DNA from: a virus
Reading direction: 5' to 3' (one strand)
DNA: 28,011 bases
IMG/VR virus record: IMGVR_UViG_3300009431_000109
Coordinates: 1-28,011 of that record
Below, piece after piece: positions 20,994-28,011 of this stretch (position 1 is the first letter of the stretch; every line of letters begins with the position of its first letter). The notes under the pieces were generated by a model. The model did not search any database. It was given only the letters and a program-made list of their open reading frames with translations, and had not been told where the DNA came from. The translations under genes were made by a program, and so were the position numbers.

Positions 20994-22156
20994 GATCGTT
21001 TTTCCTTTCGCTTGGCCGTCTTGGTCGCGGCCGTTTTCTTGGGTGCCGTTTTTCGTTTGGCGGTTTGTCGTTTGGCCGTTTTGGCCGCGGGGGTCTTGGC
21101 CGTCTTGCGGGTGCGTTTGGGGCGTTTGACCTTGCGGCGGAGGCGGGCGATCTCGTCGCCGGCCAGGCGGACCAGGTCGGCGTCGGTCAGGTGCGGGTCG
21201 TCGGTCAACGCCAGGGGCTCGATCACGTCCTCGATCGACCGGACGATCGCCGCGAGGTGCTCGGACTCGATCGCCCGCCGCTCGGCCGGCGTTGTTTGGG
21301 CCGGGCCGTCGCCGTCGGCGGCCGGATCGGCCCCGGCGGGGACCTCGCCCACCGGGCCGAGGCCGAGGAGGCGGTTTTTCTCGCGCTGGGCGGCCAGGGC
21401 GGTCTTGACGTCCTGGATCCGGAGGGACCGCGAGTACAGGTCGTCCAGGCGGGTGATCGACTCGCCGAGGGCCGCCGGGGCGCTGTACTCGGCGGCCCGG
21501 GCGATCCGCCGGTGGGCCTCGGCGATCGCCGCGGCGGCCGCCGGGCCGTCGAGGCCGAGCTTTTCGCCGGCGGTGGCCAGGATCCGCGACGGGCGGAGGC
21601 CCGAGACGATCAGGAGGACGATCTGGTCGACGGTCTGCTCGGCCGCGGCGGCCGCGTCGCCGGCGGCGGGCTCGGCGGGCCCGGCGGCGGGGGCCGCCGC
21701 GGCGCCGTCGGTCCGGACGATCTCGAGGGCGCCGGCCTCGGCGGCCGTCGGGGCCACCAGGTCGTCGAAGTACCGCGCGACGGCCCGCTCGGCGGCCCGG
21801 GGCTGGAGCGGGTGGCCCTTGCGGGCCCGGATCCGGGCGAGGCAGACGTCCGAGGGGGTCGGGACGTAGAGGATCCGCGTGGCGTACCCGGCGGCCCGGG
21901 CGGCGGCGAGGATCTTCTTGCGCTGGGCCTGGCGGGGGTTGGTCCGGTCGATCACGATCACCGGCGGTTTCTGGTCGCCGGCCAGGGCGGCCTTGACCGC
22001 GGCCAGGAACCCGCGGAAGTCCGACGGCGTCTCGGGGTCGTCGGGGCAAAGGATCGGGGCGCCGCCGTACCGGTCGGCGGCGAGGGTGCTCTTGCCGGAC
22101 CCGGGCGGGCCGACCAGGAGGACCATCTCGCGTTTTGTGGCCTGGGGGTCCGTCAT
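20990..22156 (-). CDS. P-loop polynucleotide-kinase-like domain fused to a small-terminase-like domain (388 aa)
   Basis: Three parts are visible. Residues 1-150 form a P-loop kinase: Walker A GPPGSGKST at 16-24, then VIVIDRTN (66-73) and a basic segment with RIRARKGHP, the pattern of AAA_33/T4-Pnk-like kinases that phosphorylate 5' hydroxyl ends. Residues about 174-266 resemble small terminase subunits: a helix-turn-helix-like segment (SGLRPSRILATAGEKLGL) and then long helices ending REKNRLLGL. Residues 341-388 are a Lys/Ala/Thr-rich histone H1-like tail, probably binding DNA. An Ala/Pro-rich linker (about 151-172) separates the first two. No other TerS candidate lies near TerL, which supports the assignment. 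The kinase activity and packaging role are inferences. Start and stop are both ATGA overlaps. Confidence 0.72.
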   Translation of the reverse strand: MTDPQATKREMVLLVGPPGSGKSTLAADRYGGAPILCPDDPETPSDFRGFLAAVKAALAGDQKPPVIVIDRTNPRQAQRKKILAAARAAGYATRILYVPTPSDVCLARIRARKGHPLQPRAAERAVARYFDDLVAPTAAEAGALEIVRTDGAAAAPAAGPAEPAAGDAAAAAEQTVDQIVLLIVSGLRPSRILATAGEKLGLDGPAAAAAIAEAHRRIARAAEYSAPAALGESITRLDDLYSRSLRIQDVKTALAAQREKNRLLGLGPVGEVPAGADPAADGDGPAQTTPAERRAIESEHLAAIVRSIEDVIEPLALTDDPHLTDADLVRLAGDEIARLRRKVKRPKRTRKTAKTPAAKTAKRQTAKRKTAPKKTAATKTAKRKEKRS

Positions 22157-22776
22157 TTCGTCAGCGCCTCCTCCATCCAGTCGCGGTGGAATCGGTAAAG
22201 GCCCGCGTCGCGGGTGATCACGTAGTTCTCAAGGCGGGGGTTGCCGGTCAGGTTGGCCGATCCCTCGACGCAGATCCCGCCGTCGGGCGTGGCCAGGAGG
22301 AGGACCTTTGCGTGGTTCAGGAAGGCGCGGTAGCGGCCGCCGCGGGCCCGGATCCCGTCGAGGAGGAGGGCGTAACTGGCCGTCTCGCGGCGCTTGAAGT
22401 AAAGGCCGGTCAGGATGTCGACGGTCCCGATCCGGCCGGTGTCCCACAACTCCAGGAGGTCCACGACGTTCGGCCGCGATGTCGTCCACGTCGAGCACGA
22501 CAAGCGGTCGGTGCGGCCGATCCAGTCCAGCAACACCGGGACCCACGTCCAGAAATCGAACGTCCCCGGGCCGATCAGGTGGACCGATTCGCCGATCGCC
22601 GGCGGGCCGTCCATCACGTCGCCGAGGGCCTGTTTCTGGCGGAAGCGGATAAACCGCCGGCGGGCCTCGGCGCGGCGGAACCGGGCGGCGGCGGGCATGT
22701 GCTCGGTCTCGAGCGGGTCGACCGCGTCCTGGCCGCCCAGGATGTCGTCGATCAGGTAGTCGTCGCCGGCGGTCAT
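22153..22776 (-). CDS. Phospholipase D-like protein with one HKD-type motif (207 aa)
   Basis: The C-terminal half contains one PLD-superfamily motif: His155 and Lys157 in NHAKVLL, followed by EGSANLTGNPRLENY (171-185), the typical GS-N-x-N companion. Family members hydrolyse phosphodiester bonds, often as dimers when only one motif is present, and include small nucleases. Residues about 85-130 look like an alpha/beta half-domain. The N-terminal 60 residues are charged and helical. It starts at 22776 in an ATGA overlap with the methyltransferase and ends in an ATGA overlap with the kinase fusion, so it belongs to the packaging/DNA module. A nuclease acting on packaged or host DNA is a reasonable guess; the substrate is unknown. 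Confidence 0.78.
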   Translation of the reverse strand: MTAGDDYLIDDILGGQDAVDPLETEHMPAAARFRRAEARRRFIRFRQKQALGDVMDGPPAIGESVHLIGPGTFDFWTWVPVLLDWIGRTDRLSCSTWTTSRPNVVDLLELWDTGRIGTVDILTGLYFKRRETASYALLLDGIRARGGRYRAFLNHAKVLLLATPDGGICVEGSANLTGNPRLENYVITRDAGLYRFHRDWMEEALTK

Positions 22777-23573
22777 TCGTCGGCCTCCTGGGGCGGGAAC
22801 AAGGGGCGGGGGACGGTGTCGAGCCGGCGGGCGGCGGTCTCGGCGTTTGCGGGGACGGACTCGACGGCGATGTAGCGGTACCCGGCGGCCTTGGCCGCGA
22901 CGGCCGTCGTCCCGGATCCGGCGAACGGGTCGAGGATGATCCCGCCGGGCGGGGTGATCCGGACCAGGTCCCGCATCAGCGCCGTCGGTTTGCCGGTCAT
23001 GTGGTGCTTGTCGGCCTGGGTGACGCGGTGCGAGAACATGCCGGGCAGGCATGGCGCATCGGCGGGCGGCGCGGGCATGGGGCCGGCCGATCCCCAGACG
23101 ACGTACTCGCACTGGTTGCGGAATCGGGCTTTCGCGGGCCGGGTCGAGAGGGTCTTGTCCCAGGGGACGATCCCACGCCATATCCACCCGCCGGCCTGGA
23201 GCGCGTCGGTGGTGATGGGGAGCTGTCGCCAGTCGGTGAACATGCACAACGGGGCCCCCGGGACGGCGGCCCGGAGGCATTGGGCAAGCCAGAGCGCCGA
23301 CCAGTACCCATACGCGCGCTGGTCGCGGTTGTCGCCCGTGAACTGGGCGTACTGGCGGAGCGTGGACGTCATGACGTACTTCTCGTTTGTGCGTTGCATC
23401 CGATCGGAACGGAAGGCCCCGCCGGACGAATACGGGGGGTCCGTAATGACGGCCCCGATCGACGCGGCGGGGATCATCGGCAGGATCGCCAGGGCGTCGC
23501 CGGTCAGGATGCAGCCGTCGGAGCGAGCATCGAGTACTTCGTCGATTGCGTGTCGGGTCTCGGCGTCGGTCAT
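22773..23573 (-). CDS. DNA (adenine-N6 or cytosine-N4) methyltransferase, beta class (266 aa)
   Basis: An S-adenosylmethionine-dependent DNA methyltransferase of the N4/N6 family (PF01555-like). The catalytic motif IV is TDPPY at residues 44-48 and the AdoMet-binding motif I is FAGSGTT at 217-223. This order, with the target-recognition region between, defines the beta class. The start at 23573 overlaps the TerL stop as ATGA. No restriction endonuclease is adjacent, so it is probably an orphan enzyme that marks phage DNA against host restriction or influences packaging; that role is inferred. Near its N-terminus it carries RSDGCILTGD, also found in the second methyltransferase of this window (3572-4312), with nearly identical DNA. 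The recognition sequence cannot be predicted. Confidence 0.9.
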   Translation of the reverse strand: MTDAETRHAIDEVLDARSDGCILTGDALAILPMIPAASIGAVITDPPYSSGGAFRSDRMQRTNEKYVMTSTLRQYAQFTGDNRDQRAYGYWSALWLAQCLRAAVPGAPLCMFTDWRQLPITTDALQAGGWIWRGIVPWDKTLSTRPAKARFRNQCEYVVWGSAGPMPAPPADAPCLPGMFSHRVTQADKHHMTGKPTALMRDLVRITPPGGIILDPFAGSGTTAVAAKAAGYRYIAVESVPANAETAARRLDTVPRPLFPPQEADE

Positions 23574-25693
23574 CGGCGGGATCTCCTGGCCTTCTGGCGC
23601 TCGCTCATCTTGGGTTTTTTGGTCGGGGGGCGGTTGGCGGCGGCGCCGGCGGCGGACGGGCCGGCCGGGCGGGCCGCGGCGGCGGGGATCTCGGGGATCC
23701 CGCGGATCGCGGCGGCGGCGCGGGCCATCGCCGTCGTATCGAGGTAGTGGTTGGCGCGGCGGCGGCGGTCCCAGAAGGTGAGCTCGCGGCCGCCCCGGAA
23801 GATGGTCGTCAGGGCCTCGGCGGTCACCTGGTCGGCGTACTCGCGGTGGGCGATCGGGTCCGATCCGAATACCGAGAGGGACCCGGGGCGCGGGGTCCCG
23901 TCGTCGCGCGGCAGGAGAAACGCGGCGTGGACGGTCTCCTTCCAGTGGTCGGCGTTGAGGTTCATCAGCCAGATCCGGGCCTCGGCCTGGCGGGTGGAGA
24001 ACCAGTTGCGGCCGAGTCGACGGCCCCGGGCCTTTTTGGCCGGGGGGCGATACCTCGCCTGGCCGGTGGCGGTGCCGAAGCCCTTGGACGGGACGTAGAG
24101 GCCGCGCGGGCCGGTGCGGCAGAAGGCGTAGACCGCCTGGGGGCGGTACCCGGCGTCGACCAGGCACAGGTCGAGGTGTCGGACCTCGCCGGTGGTCGAC
24201 TCGGGCCATCCGGCGGCGAACTGGTCGCGGACCTCGGCCAGGGCCTCGACGATCGCCTCATCGAGGGCCCGGGCGTTGGCCGGGTCGGTCAGGGCGCCCT
24301 CGAGGGGGGAGTGGACGCGGGTCGAGCCGTAGTCGACGACGTAGCCGGCCCCGGCGGCGACGGCCAGGACCGTCCAAGCCAGGTGCCGGCCGTGGACGTC
24401 GACGGCGGCGGTGATCACGTCGGTGGCGGGCGGGACGGTCCCGCGGGCCAGGCCGTCGGTGGCGGTCATCACCGCCCCGAGGTCGATCCCGGCGGTCTCG
24501 GGCGCCTCGTCGGCCGGCGGGACGTTCTGGTACTCGGTCTCGAAGGCCGCCCGGCCGTCGTCGGCGATCACGTCGTAGCAGAACTGCAGCGCGGAGATCT
24601 GGCGGCGGGTCCCGTCGGGGAGGCGGTCGCCGAAGTAGCGCGCGGGGTTCGAGACGATCGCCCCGGCGTGCATCGCCTCGCGGTGGGCCAGGAGGTGGCG
24701 GTGGGCCGTCCGGCCGGTCTTGTCGCCGGCGATCGCGTCGCGCTGGCGGAGGTCGACGTAGGTGTCCCAGAGGTCGGCCCGGTCCGGCTCGGCGGTCAGG
24801 AGCTTGTGACGGTGGCCGCCCCAGGCGGGCTTGCGGGCCGGGTCGGTGTAGATGTCGGCCAGGTCGTTGCGGGCGATGATCGTCGCCAGGAGGAGGATCG
24901 CGATCGGGGTGTCCTGGCCGCCGAGCTGGGCCACGTCGGCGTCGATGTACCGCTCGCGCTTGGCGATCTCGGTGGCGCTGGCGGCGGTCTCGCGGGTCTG
25001 GGGGTCGTCGATGATCACCATGTCGGGGCGCTGGCCGTTGTAGTTCAGGCCGCGGATCGCCGCGTCGAGGCCGCGGCAGGTGATCAGGGCCCCGGCCGCC
25101 GGCCAGGGCCGGCCGGTCGCCGGGTCGATCACCATCGGGAAGCGGAGGATGTCGCCGGTCCAGCGGGTGCGGGTCCGGACGCCGGCGACGGTCTGCTGGT
25201 TGGCCCGCTGGGCGGCGCCGCCGAGGGCCCGGACCGGGTGGCAGGCCTCCGGGAAGTCGGCGGCGAGGCGGTCGTTGGTCTCGACCTGGTCGCGGATGTT
25301 GCCGGTGTTGCGGATCGCGTCGCCGGCGTTGGCGCCGATCAGGACCACAAAGCGGCGGTGACCGTACAGGAGGGCCCAGAGGGCCAGGCCGCGGGCGATC
25401 TCGGATTTGCCCTCGCCACGCGGGGCCGCGACGGCCTGGTAGCCGGCGAGGTCGATGCAGGACCGGAAGGCGTCGATCATCGCGACGTGGTTCTCGCTGA
25501 ACTCGCGGTAGAACGTGTCGGGGAAGTAGACCTCGAGGAAAAGGCGGGGGTCGTCGCCGGCCAGGCGGCGGCGGCGGGGGTTGGCGATCGGCGGGATCAC
25601 CAGGTCGCGGGCGAGGGCGCGGCGGGCGGCCACGCGACGGCGGTCGCGTTCGCGTTCGGTCAGGCGGGCGGGGATTGTGGCGGGACCTGTCAT
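23570..25693 (-). CDS. terL: Terminase large subunit, GpA-like (707 aa)
   Basis: The packaging motor: an ATPase that drives DNA into the prohead and a nuclease that cuts the concatemer. With the start at 25693, a Walker A-like loop is at residues 91-98 (PRGEGKSE) and Walker B at 225-230 (MVIIDD). An RNase H-like nuclease domain begins around 427, with Asp432 (AVDVHGRH) and Asp513 (CLVDAGYRPQ) as likely metal ligands. The later segment with VYAFCR, a Lys-Gly pair and NHYLDTTAMARAA matches the usual C-terminal pattern of GpA-type terminases. The start was chosen because it forms ATGA with the preceding frame and because the in-frame extension to 25882 is poorly biased and runs through palindromic DNA. 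The stop overlaps the methyltransferase start as ATGA. Confidence 0.92.
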   Translation of the reverse strand: MTGPATIPARLTERERDRRRVAARRALARDLVIPPIANPRRRRLAGDDPRLFLEVYFPDTFYREFSENHVAMIDAFRSCIDLAGYQAVAAPRGEGKSEIARGLALWALLYGHRRFVVLIGANAGDAIRNTGNIRDQVETNDRLAADFPEACHPVRALGGAAQRANQQTVAGVRTRTRWTGDILRFPMVIDPATGRPWPAAGALITCRGLDAAIRGLNYNGQRPDMVIIDDPQTRETAASATEIAKRERYIDADVAQLGGQDTPIAILLLATIIARNDLADIYTDPARKPAWGGHRHKLLTAEPDRADLWDTYVDLRQRDAIAGDKTGRTAHRHLLAHREAMHAGAIVSNPARYFGDRLPDGTRRQISALQFCYDVIADDGRAAFETEYQNVPPADEAPETAGIDLGAVMTATDGLARGTVPPATDVITAAVDVHGRHLAWTVLAVAAGAGYVVDYGSTRVHSPLEGALTDPANARALDEAIVEALAEVRDQFAAGWPESTTGEVRHLDLCLVDAGYRPQAVYAFCRTGPRGLYVPSKGFGTATGQARYRPPAKKARGRRLGRNWFSTRQAEARIWLMNLNADHWKETVHAAFLLPRDDGTPRPGSLSVFGSDPIAHREYADQVTAEALTTIFRGGRELTFWDRRRRANHYLDTTAMARAAAAIRGIPEIPAAAARPAGPSAAGAAANRPPTKKPKMSERQKARRSRR

Positions 25694-26025
25694 GTGGTGG
25701 CCTGGGGCGGACGGACGGACTGTGTCAAAAATGCGCGGGCTGCTGGACCGCAAGGTTTCGGGACGGGCTTGGGAGTACCTTTTGCCTTGGTTCTCCGGGC
25801 GGTTTTTGTCGAGGTTTGCCGCCCTGAAATGCCATCGGGCGCCCCCCGCGCTCCGGCCGGTGCGCGCGCACAACTTACACACCCGCGCCGATCGTCCGAT
25901 CTCGCGACCGTTGCGGGCCTTACGATCCGCCCGTCGGCGCCGCGGCGCGCGCGCGGTCCGTGCGCCAGCGCGCCATAATACAAATTAAGCGCCCCTCGCC
26001 CGTTTTGCCGGCCGGGCGCAATCAT
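25690..26025 (-). CDS. Doubtful 111-aa frame between integrase and terminase
   Basis: This open frame fits exactly between the integrase and TerL, joined to both by ATGA overlaps (26022-26025 and 25690-25693), which fits the gene style of the window. Against it, third codon positions are not GC-biased as in every neighbour (CTT, AAT, TTG, TAT, GTA, AGT, AAA and TTT all occur). The product is an Arg/Pro/Gly-rich string without a recognisable fold, and the stretch holds palindromes and an AT-rich patch more typical of control DNA. It may be an accidental frame over a regulatory or attachment region, or a recently acquired small gene. Confidence 0.3.
   Translation of the reverse strand: MIAPGRQNGRGALNLYYGALAHGPRARRGADGRIVRPATVARSDDRRGCVSCARAPAGARGAPDGISGRQTSTKTARRTKAKGTPKPVPKPCGPAARAFLTQSVRPPQATT
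25694..26021. promoter_or_regulatory. Atypical stretch between integrase and terminase; possible control or attP region
   Basis: About 330 bases without a convincing gene and with lower, patchy GC. Seen in it: two perfect 12-bp palindromes, GTGCGCGCGCAC (25860-25871) and GCGCCGCGGCGC (25937-25948). An AT-rich island at 25972-25989 reads, on the minus strand, TTAATTTGTATTATGG and includes a TATTAT that could be a -10 box for the packaging operon, though no good -35 lies 16-18 bases upstream. A position next to the integrase would suit attP. No direct evidence separates promoter, operator and attachment-site readings. Confidence 0.35.
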
Positions 26026-26960
26026 AGCATCCCCTCCATGATCGCCGCCCCGAGCTCGACGCGGACGGCGATCGTCTGGTCGTAGTACACCGCGAGCATC
26101 CTGAGATCCTTGTGACGCGAGAACTTCTGGACGTCCGGCATCAGCGCCCCGCGGCCGATCATGGCCGAGATCGCCGCGTGGCGCAACCCGTGCGGCGTGG
26201 TGCGAAAGCCGGCGGCCCGGCTGACGCGGTCGACCATCCGCGCGATCCCGCCGGGGCCGAGTCGCCGGTCGTGCCGGTGGCCGTTGTCGAGCGGGACAAA
26301 GAGCGGATCGGCGGGGTCCTCGAGGCCGGCCGGCATGTCAAGCCAGGCGGCCAGGGCCGAGCGCGTCGAGCCGTTGATCGGGACGATCTGCGTGTCGCGG
26401 CGCCCCTTGCCCTGGATCCGGATCACCGCCGGGCGGCCCTTGCGGAGGTCCACGTCGCCGCGGTTCATCGCCCCGGCCTCGCCCCGCCGGAGGCCCTCGC
26501 CGTACAGGAGGGCCAGGATCGCCCGGTCGCGTCGGCCGGCCAGGCCGCCGGCGGCCTTGGCGATCGCGAACATCCGGGCGACGATCACCGGGTCCGGCCC
26601 GCGGGTGTCGCGGAGGACCGTCGCCGGCACCGGCGCCACCGTCAGGCGCCAGTCGACCAGGTCGAGGTCCTGGGCCGTCCGCGTCAGGGAGTTGATCGAG
26701 GCGATCCGCCGGTTGACCGTGCCGGCCGCCGCCCGGTCGGCCAGGGCCCGCTGGTAGGACCTCACGATCGCCAGGGCCTCGGCCCGCCCGCCGGCCAGGA
26801 GGGCTTGGGCCGCGTCCTGGACCGTCGCGACGCCGAGGTGGCGGGCCAGGTCGGCCAGGTCGCCGGCGTAGGCCTCGCGGGTGGCCCGGGCCTTGTCGGC
26901 AAGCCAGGCGTCGATCGCCCGCCCGGCGGCGTCATGATCTCGATCGGGTCGCCGGGCCAT
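26022..26960 (-). CDS. int: Tyrosine recombinase / phage integrase (312 aa)
   Basis: A site-specific recombinase of the lambda-integrase/XerC-D family, which cuts and rejoins DNA through a 3'-phosphotyrosine intermediate. Residues about 10-110 form the helical core-binding (SAM-like) domain. The catalytic domain shows all expected residues: Arg158 in GEGLRRGEAG, Lys185 in QGKGRRD, His257 and Arg260 in PHGLRHA, His283 in SRHKD and the nucleophile Tyr292 in VYYDQ. The length suits the minimal phage/Xer type, without an arm-binding N-terminal extension. It lies three bases after the zinc-ribbon gene and its stop forms ATGA with a possible downstream frame. Its place directly ahead of the packaging genes, on the same strand, is less common than an isolated integrase beside attP. 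An attachment site may lie in 25694-26021. Confidence 0.93.
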   Translation of the reverse strand: MARRPDRDHDAAGRAIDAWLADKARATREAYAGDLADLARHLGVATVQDAAQALLAGGRAEALAIVRSYQRALADRAAAGTVNRRIASINSLTRTAQDLDLVDWRLTVAPVPATVLRDTRGPDPVIVARMFAIAKAAGGLAGRRDRAILALLYGEGLRRGEAGAMNRGDVDLRKGRPAVIRIQGKGRRDTQIVPINGSTRSALAAWLDMPAGLEDPADPLFVPLDNGHRHDRRLGPGGIARMVDRVSRAAGFRTTPHGLRHAAISAMIGRGALMPDVQKFSRHKDLRMLAVYYDQTIAVRVELGAAIMEGML

Positions 26961-26963
26961 GGG

Positions 26964-27614
26964 TTACTCGACCTCCCAGGTGCCGTCGAAAAGGCGGACC
27001 GACCCGTCGGCCGACTCGATGACCGGGTGGACCACGCATCGGCCGTGTTCGTCGATTACGGCCTGGGCCCGCTCGGGCAGGTGAAACGTCGCCCCCTCGC
27101 GCGACATGGCGGCGTTCCGTTCGTCGGTTAGCGTCGCGACGTGGGCGAGCAACTTGGCCTCGCGCAGGATCGGGTCGGCGGTCTCGATCTCGCTTTCGGT
27201 CACGACGCGCTGGCAGTGGTCGCACGCCCCGTTGGGCGAGGGGAATCCCGTGCAGCGGATCAACCGCCCGCACTCGGGGCACGTCGCCCAGGTGACGATC
27301 TCGCCCAGCGCCCGGCCCAGGGCCGTCTCGGCCCGGTCGATCATGGCCAAGGCCGCATCGACGGTCGCCGCATCATCGCCCGGGGCATGGACCACGGCGT
27401 CGAGGCGGTCGATCTCGGCCTGCAGGGCGTCGCGGTCGGCCCGCGTGGCGATCAGGTCGCCCTCGGTCAGGGCGATCCGCTCGGCCAGGCCCATCGGGTC
27501 GCGGCCGGTGGCCCGGCGTTTCCAGGTGCTCCGTCGCCAGTCCAGCACGACGATCAGGATCCCCTGAAACGCCAGGGCCCCGATCAGGATCTCGGTTGTC
27601 GTCTGCGGTGTCAT
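26964..27614 (-). CDS. Membrane-anchored coiled-coil protein with zinc ribbon (216 aa)
   Basis: The N-terminus (residues about 7-24) is hydrophobic and could anchor the protein. A charged region rich in Ala, Asp, Arg and Leu follows (about 45-105), with coiled-coil character. A treble-clef or zinc-ribbon pattern then appears: CPECG, about 14 residues, CDHC. The C-terminal part contains a compact beta-like segment. The start at 27614 has the phage's usual CGAAAGGAC ribosome site and overlaps the preceding stop as ATGA. The integrase begins three bases after its stop. I do not recognise the family. A membrane anchor plus zinc ribbon could suit a regulator or a host-interaction protein, but this is inference. 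Confidence 0.75.
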   Translation of the reverse strand: MTPQTTTEILIGALAFQGILIVVLDWRRSTWKRRATGRDPMGLAERIALTEGDLIATRADRDALQAEIDRLDAVVHAPGDDAATVDAALAMIDRAETALGRALGEIVTWATCPECGRLIRCTGFPSPNGACDHCQRVVTESEIETADPILREAKLLAHVATLTDERNAAMSREGATFHLPERAQAVIDEHGRCVVHPVIESADGSVRLFDGTWEVE

Positions 27615-27781
27615 CGGCGGTCCTTTCGGTCTCGGGTGTGTCGTTTGGGGCGGTCCGGCGTGCGGATCCGTCGGGCGAGTCCTCGGGCGGCGCCGACGGC
27701 GCAGGCGCCGAGGATCATCGCCGCGGGGATCACCAGGCCGATCGCGTCGGGGGCGTTGGTTGCCAGGGCGGCGTGGGTCAT
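27611..27781 (-). CDS. Small single-pass membrane peptide (56 aa)
   Basis: A 56-residue protein starting at 27781 with a strong ribosome site (AAAGAGGAG, spaced for this ATG). Residues about 13-33 form one hydrophobic helix (GLVIPAAMILGACAVGAA), followed by a short, very basic tail of Arg and Lys, so the tail should stay in the cytoplasm. A longer reading starting upstream at 27946 is possible but would overlap the preceding gene heavily and has no comparable ribosome site. Its start and stop both sit in ATGA overlaps. The role is unknown; small membrane peptides of this type in phages include holins and superinfection-exclusion proteins, but nothing here decides. Confidence 0.6.
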   Translation of the reverse strand: MTHAALATNAPDAIGLVIPAAMILGACAVGAARGLARRIRTPDRPKRHTRDRKDRR

Positions 27782-27984
27782 GGCGTTTCTCCTCTTTCGC
27801 GTTGTGCGGTGCGGGTCCATAGATCGAGGCACAACCACCGGCCGACGTACCCGAGGTGGTCGGTCGGCGGCCAGTGTTGCGGTCCCCATCCGGCGTAGTT
27901 CTGGAGGCCGAGGCGGGACTCGTAGAGCAACTGCTCGATCATCCAAACGGAGTCAAATACCGCGCGGATCCGGACGGTTTTCAT
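27778..27984 (-). CDS. Small tryptophan-rich hypothetical protein (68 aa)
   Basis: I do not recognise this protein. It is 68 residues long and rich in aromatic residues (several Trp and Tyr) with no obvious membrane segment. The start is well supported: GGAGG lies nine bases before the ATG at 27984. The stop overlaps the next start as ATGA (27778-27781), so the two are probably translated together. It heads the set of small early proteins to the right of the integrase. Function is unknown. Confidence 0.65.
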   Translation of the reverse strand: MKTVRIRAVFDSVWMIEQLLYESRLGLQNYAGWGPQHWPPTDHLGYVGRWLCLDLWTRTAQRERGETP

Positions 27985-28011
27985 GGCGCGCCCTCCGTCT
28001 CGGCCGGGGCG
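27981..28011 (-). CDS. 3' end of an upstream gene (partial)
   Basis: Only the last nine codons are in the window, reading APAETEGAP and then TGA. The stop overlaps the ATG of the next gene as ATGA, the same junction used by most gene pairs here, which is the only reason to call it. Nothing can be said about function. It could equally be leader sequence in an open frame. Confidence 0.3.
   Translation of the reverse strand, partial: APAETEGAP

Noticed and set aside
25723-25728. TTGACA on the minus strand just before TerL
   Set aside because: No -10-like hexamer lies 16-18 bases downstream; a -35 box alone is not a promoter.
23570-25882. Longer TerL reading starting at 25882 (63 extra residues)
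   Set aside because: The extension lacks the codon bias of TerL, has no ribosome site and runs through the atypical region. The ATG at 25693 fits the ATGA junction pattern.
1-28011. tRNA, rRNA, CRISPR array or toxin-antitoxin pair
   Set aside because: No cloverleaf-like segment, regular spacer array or recognisable pair was seen on either strand by eye. The short tandem repeats present have no spacers.
1-28011. Apparent abundance of GATC as a sign of Dam-like selection
   Set aside because: GATC looks frequent, but Asp/Ile codons ending in C and GC-rich composition could explain it. A count against a codon-preserving shuffle would be needed, and was not done.

Overview
The window is a phage or prophage segment from a very GC-rich background (about 70% by eye, with strong G/C preference at third codon positions). 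Every credible gene lies on the minus strand, so biological order runs from the right edge (28011) to the left (1). The gene set is that of a tailed phage with a siphovirus-like plan: tyrosine integrase, large terminase, gpW-like adaptor, portal, HK97-type prohead protease fused to capsid protein, decoration protein, tail proteins, tape measure and tail hub/fibre. The host cannot be read directly. Shine-Dalgarno sites are common (a recurrent CGAAAGGAC motif). Three kinds of short repeat sit at gene ends: (1) GGATTGCGGATT-like, (2) CCAAGGTCCAAGG-like, (3) ACCCCCTATCCC. From memory these resemble repeats in Planctomycetota and related environmental genomes, so a planctomycete host is an inference, not a result.

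Layout in transcription order. 28011-26964: small early proteins, one membrane peptide and one zinc-ribbon/coiled-coil protein. 26960-26022: integrase. 26021-25694: a gene-poor stretch of atypical composition with palindromes and an AT-rich patch. 25693-20559: packaging and DNA module with TerL, a beta-class DNA methyltransferase, a PLD-like protein, a P-loop kinase fused to what looks like a small-terminase domain, and a hypothetical protein. A small zinc-ribbon gene follows. 20244-18498: a lower-GC cassette of three unknown genes with its own candidate promoter and operator dyad, closed by a strong intrinsic terminator. This is the plan of a phage 'moron'. 18477-13142: head module. 13041-9392: a virion protein, a large beta-rich protein, two membrane proteins (holin-like candidates) and a tail-terminator-like protein. 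9390-69: tail module, with a C2HC finger protein, a chaperone-position gene carrying a nine-A slippery run, the tape measure, a second DNA methyltransferase, a tail hub with C-terminal collar domain, a glycosyltransferase-like protein and an unknown protein.

The genes are packed tightly. About a dozen junctions use the four-base ATGA stop-start overlap, which implies translational coupling through long polycistronic messages. The main exceptions are gaps around head and tail structural genes, most of which hold GC-rich hairpins. No endolysin, repressor, replication gene, tRNA, rRNA or CRISPR array was seen, so the element continues beyond the window.

The most notable points are the kinase-TerS-like fusion, the probable -1 frameshift site in the tail-chaperone position, an internal ribosome-binding site inside the protease-capsid fusion, an 8-codon leader peptide coupled to the gpW gene just after a terminator, the promoter-to-terminator cassette, and a repeat pair inserted in frame inside a coding sequence.
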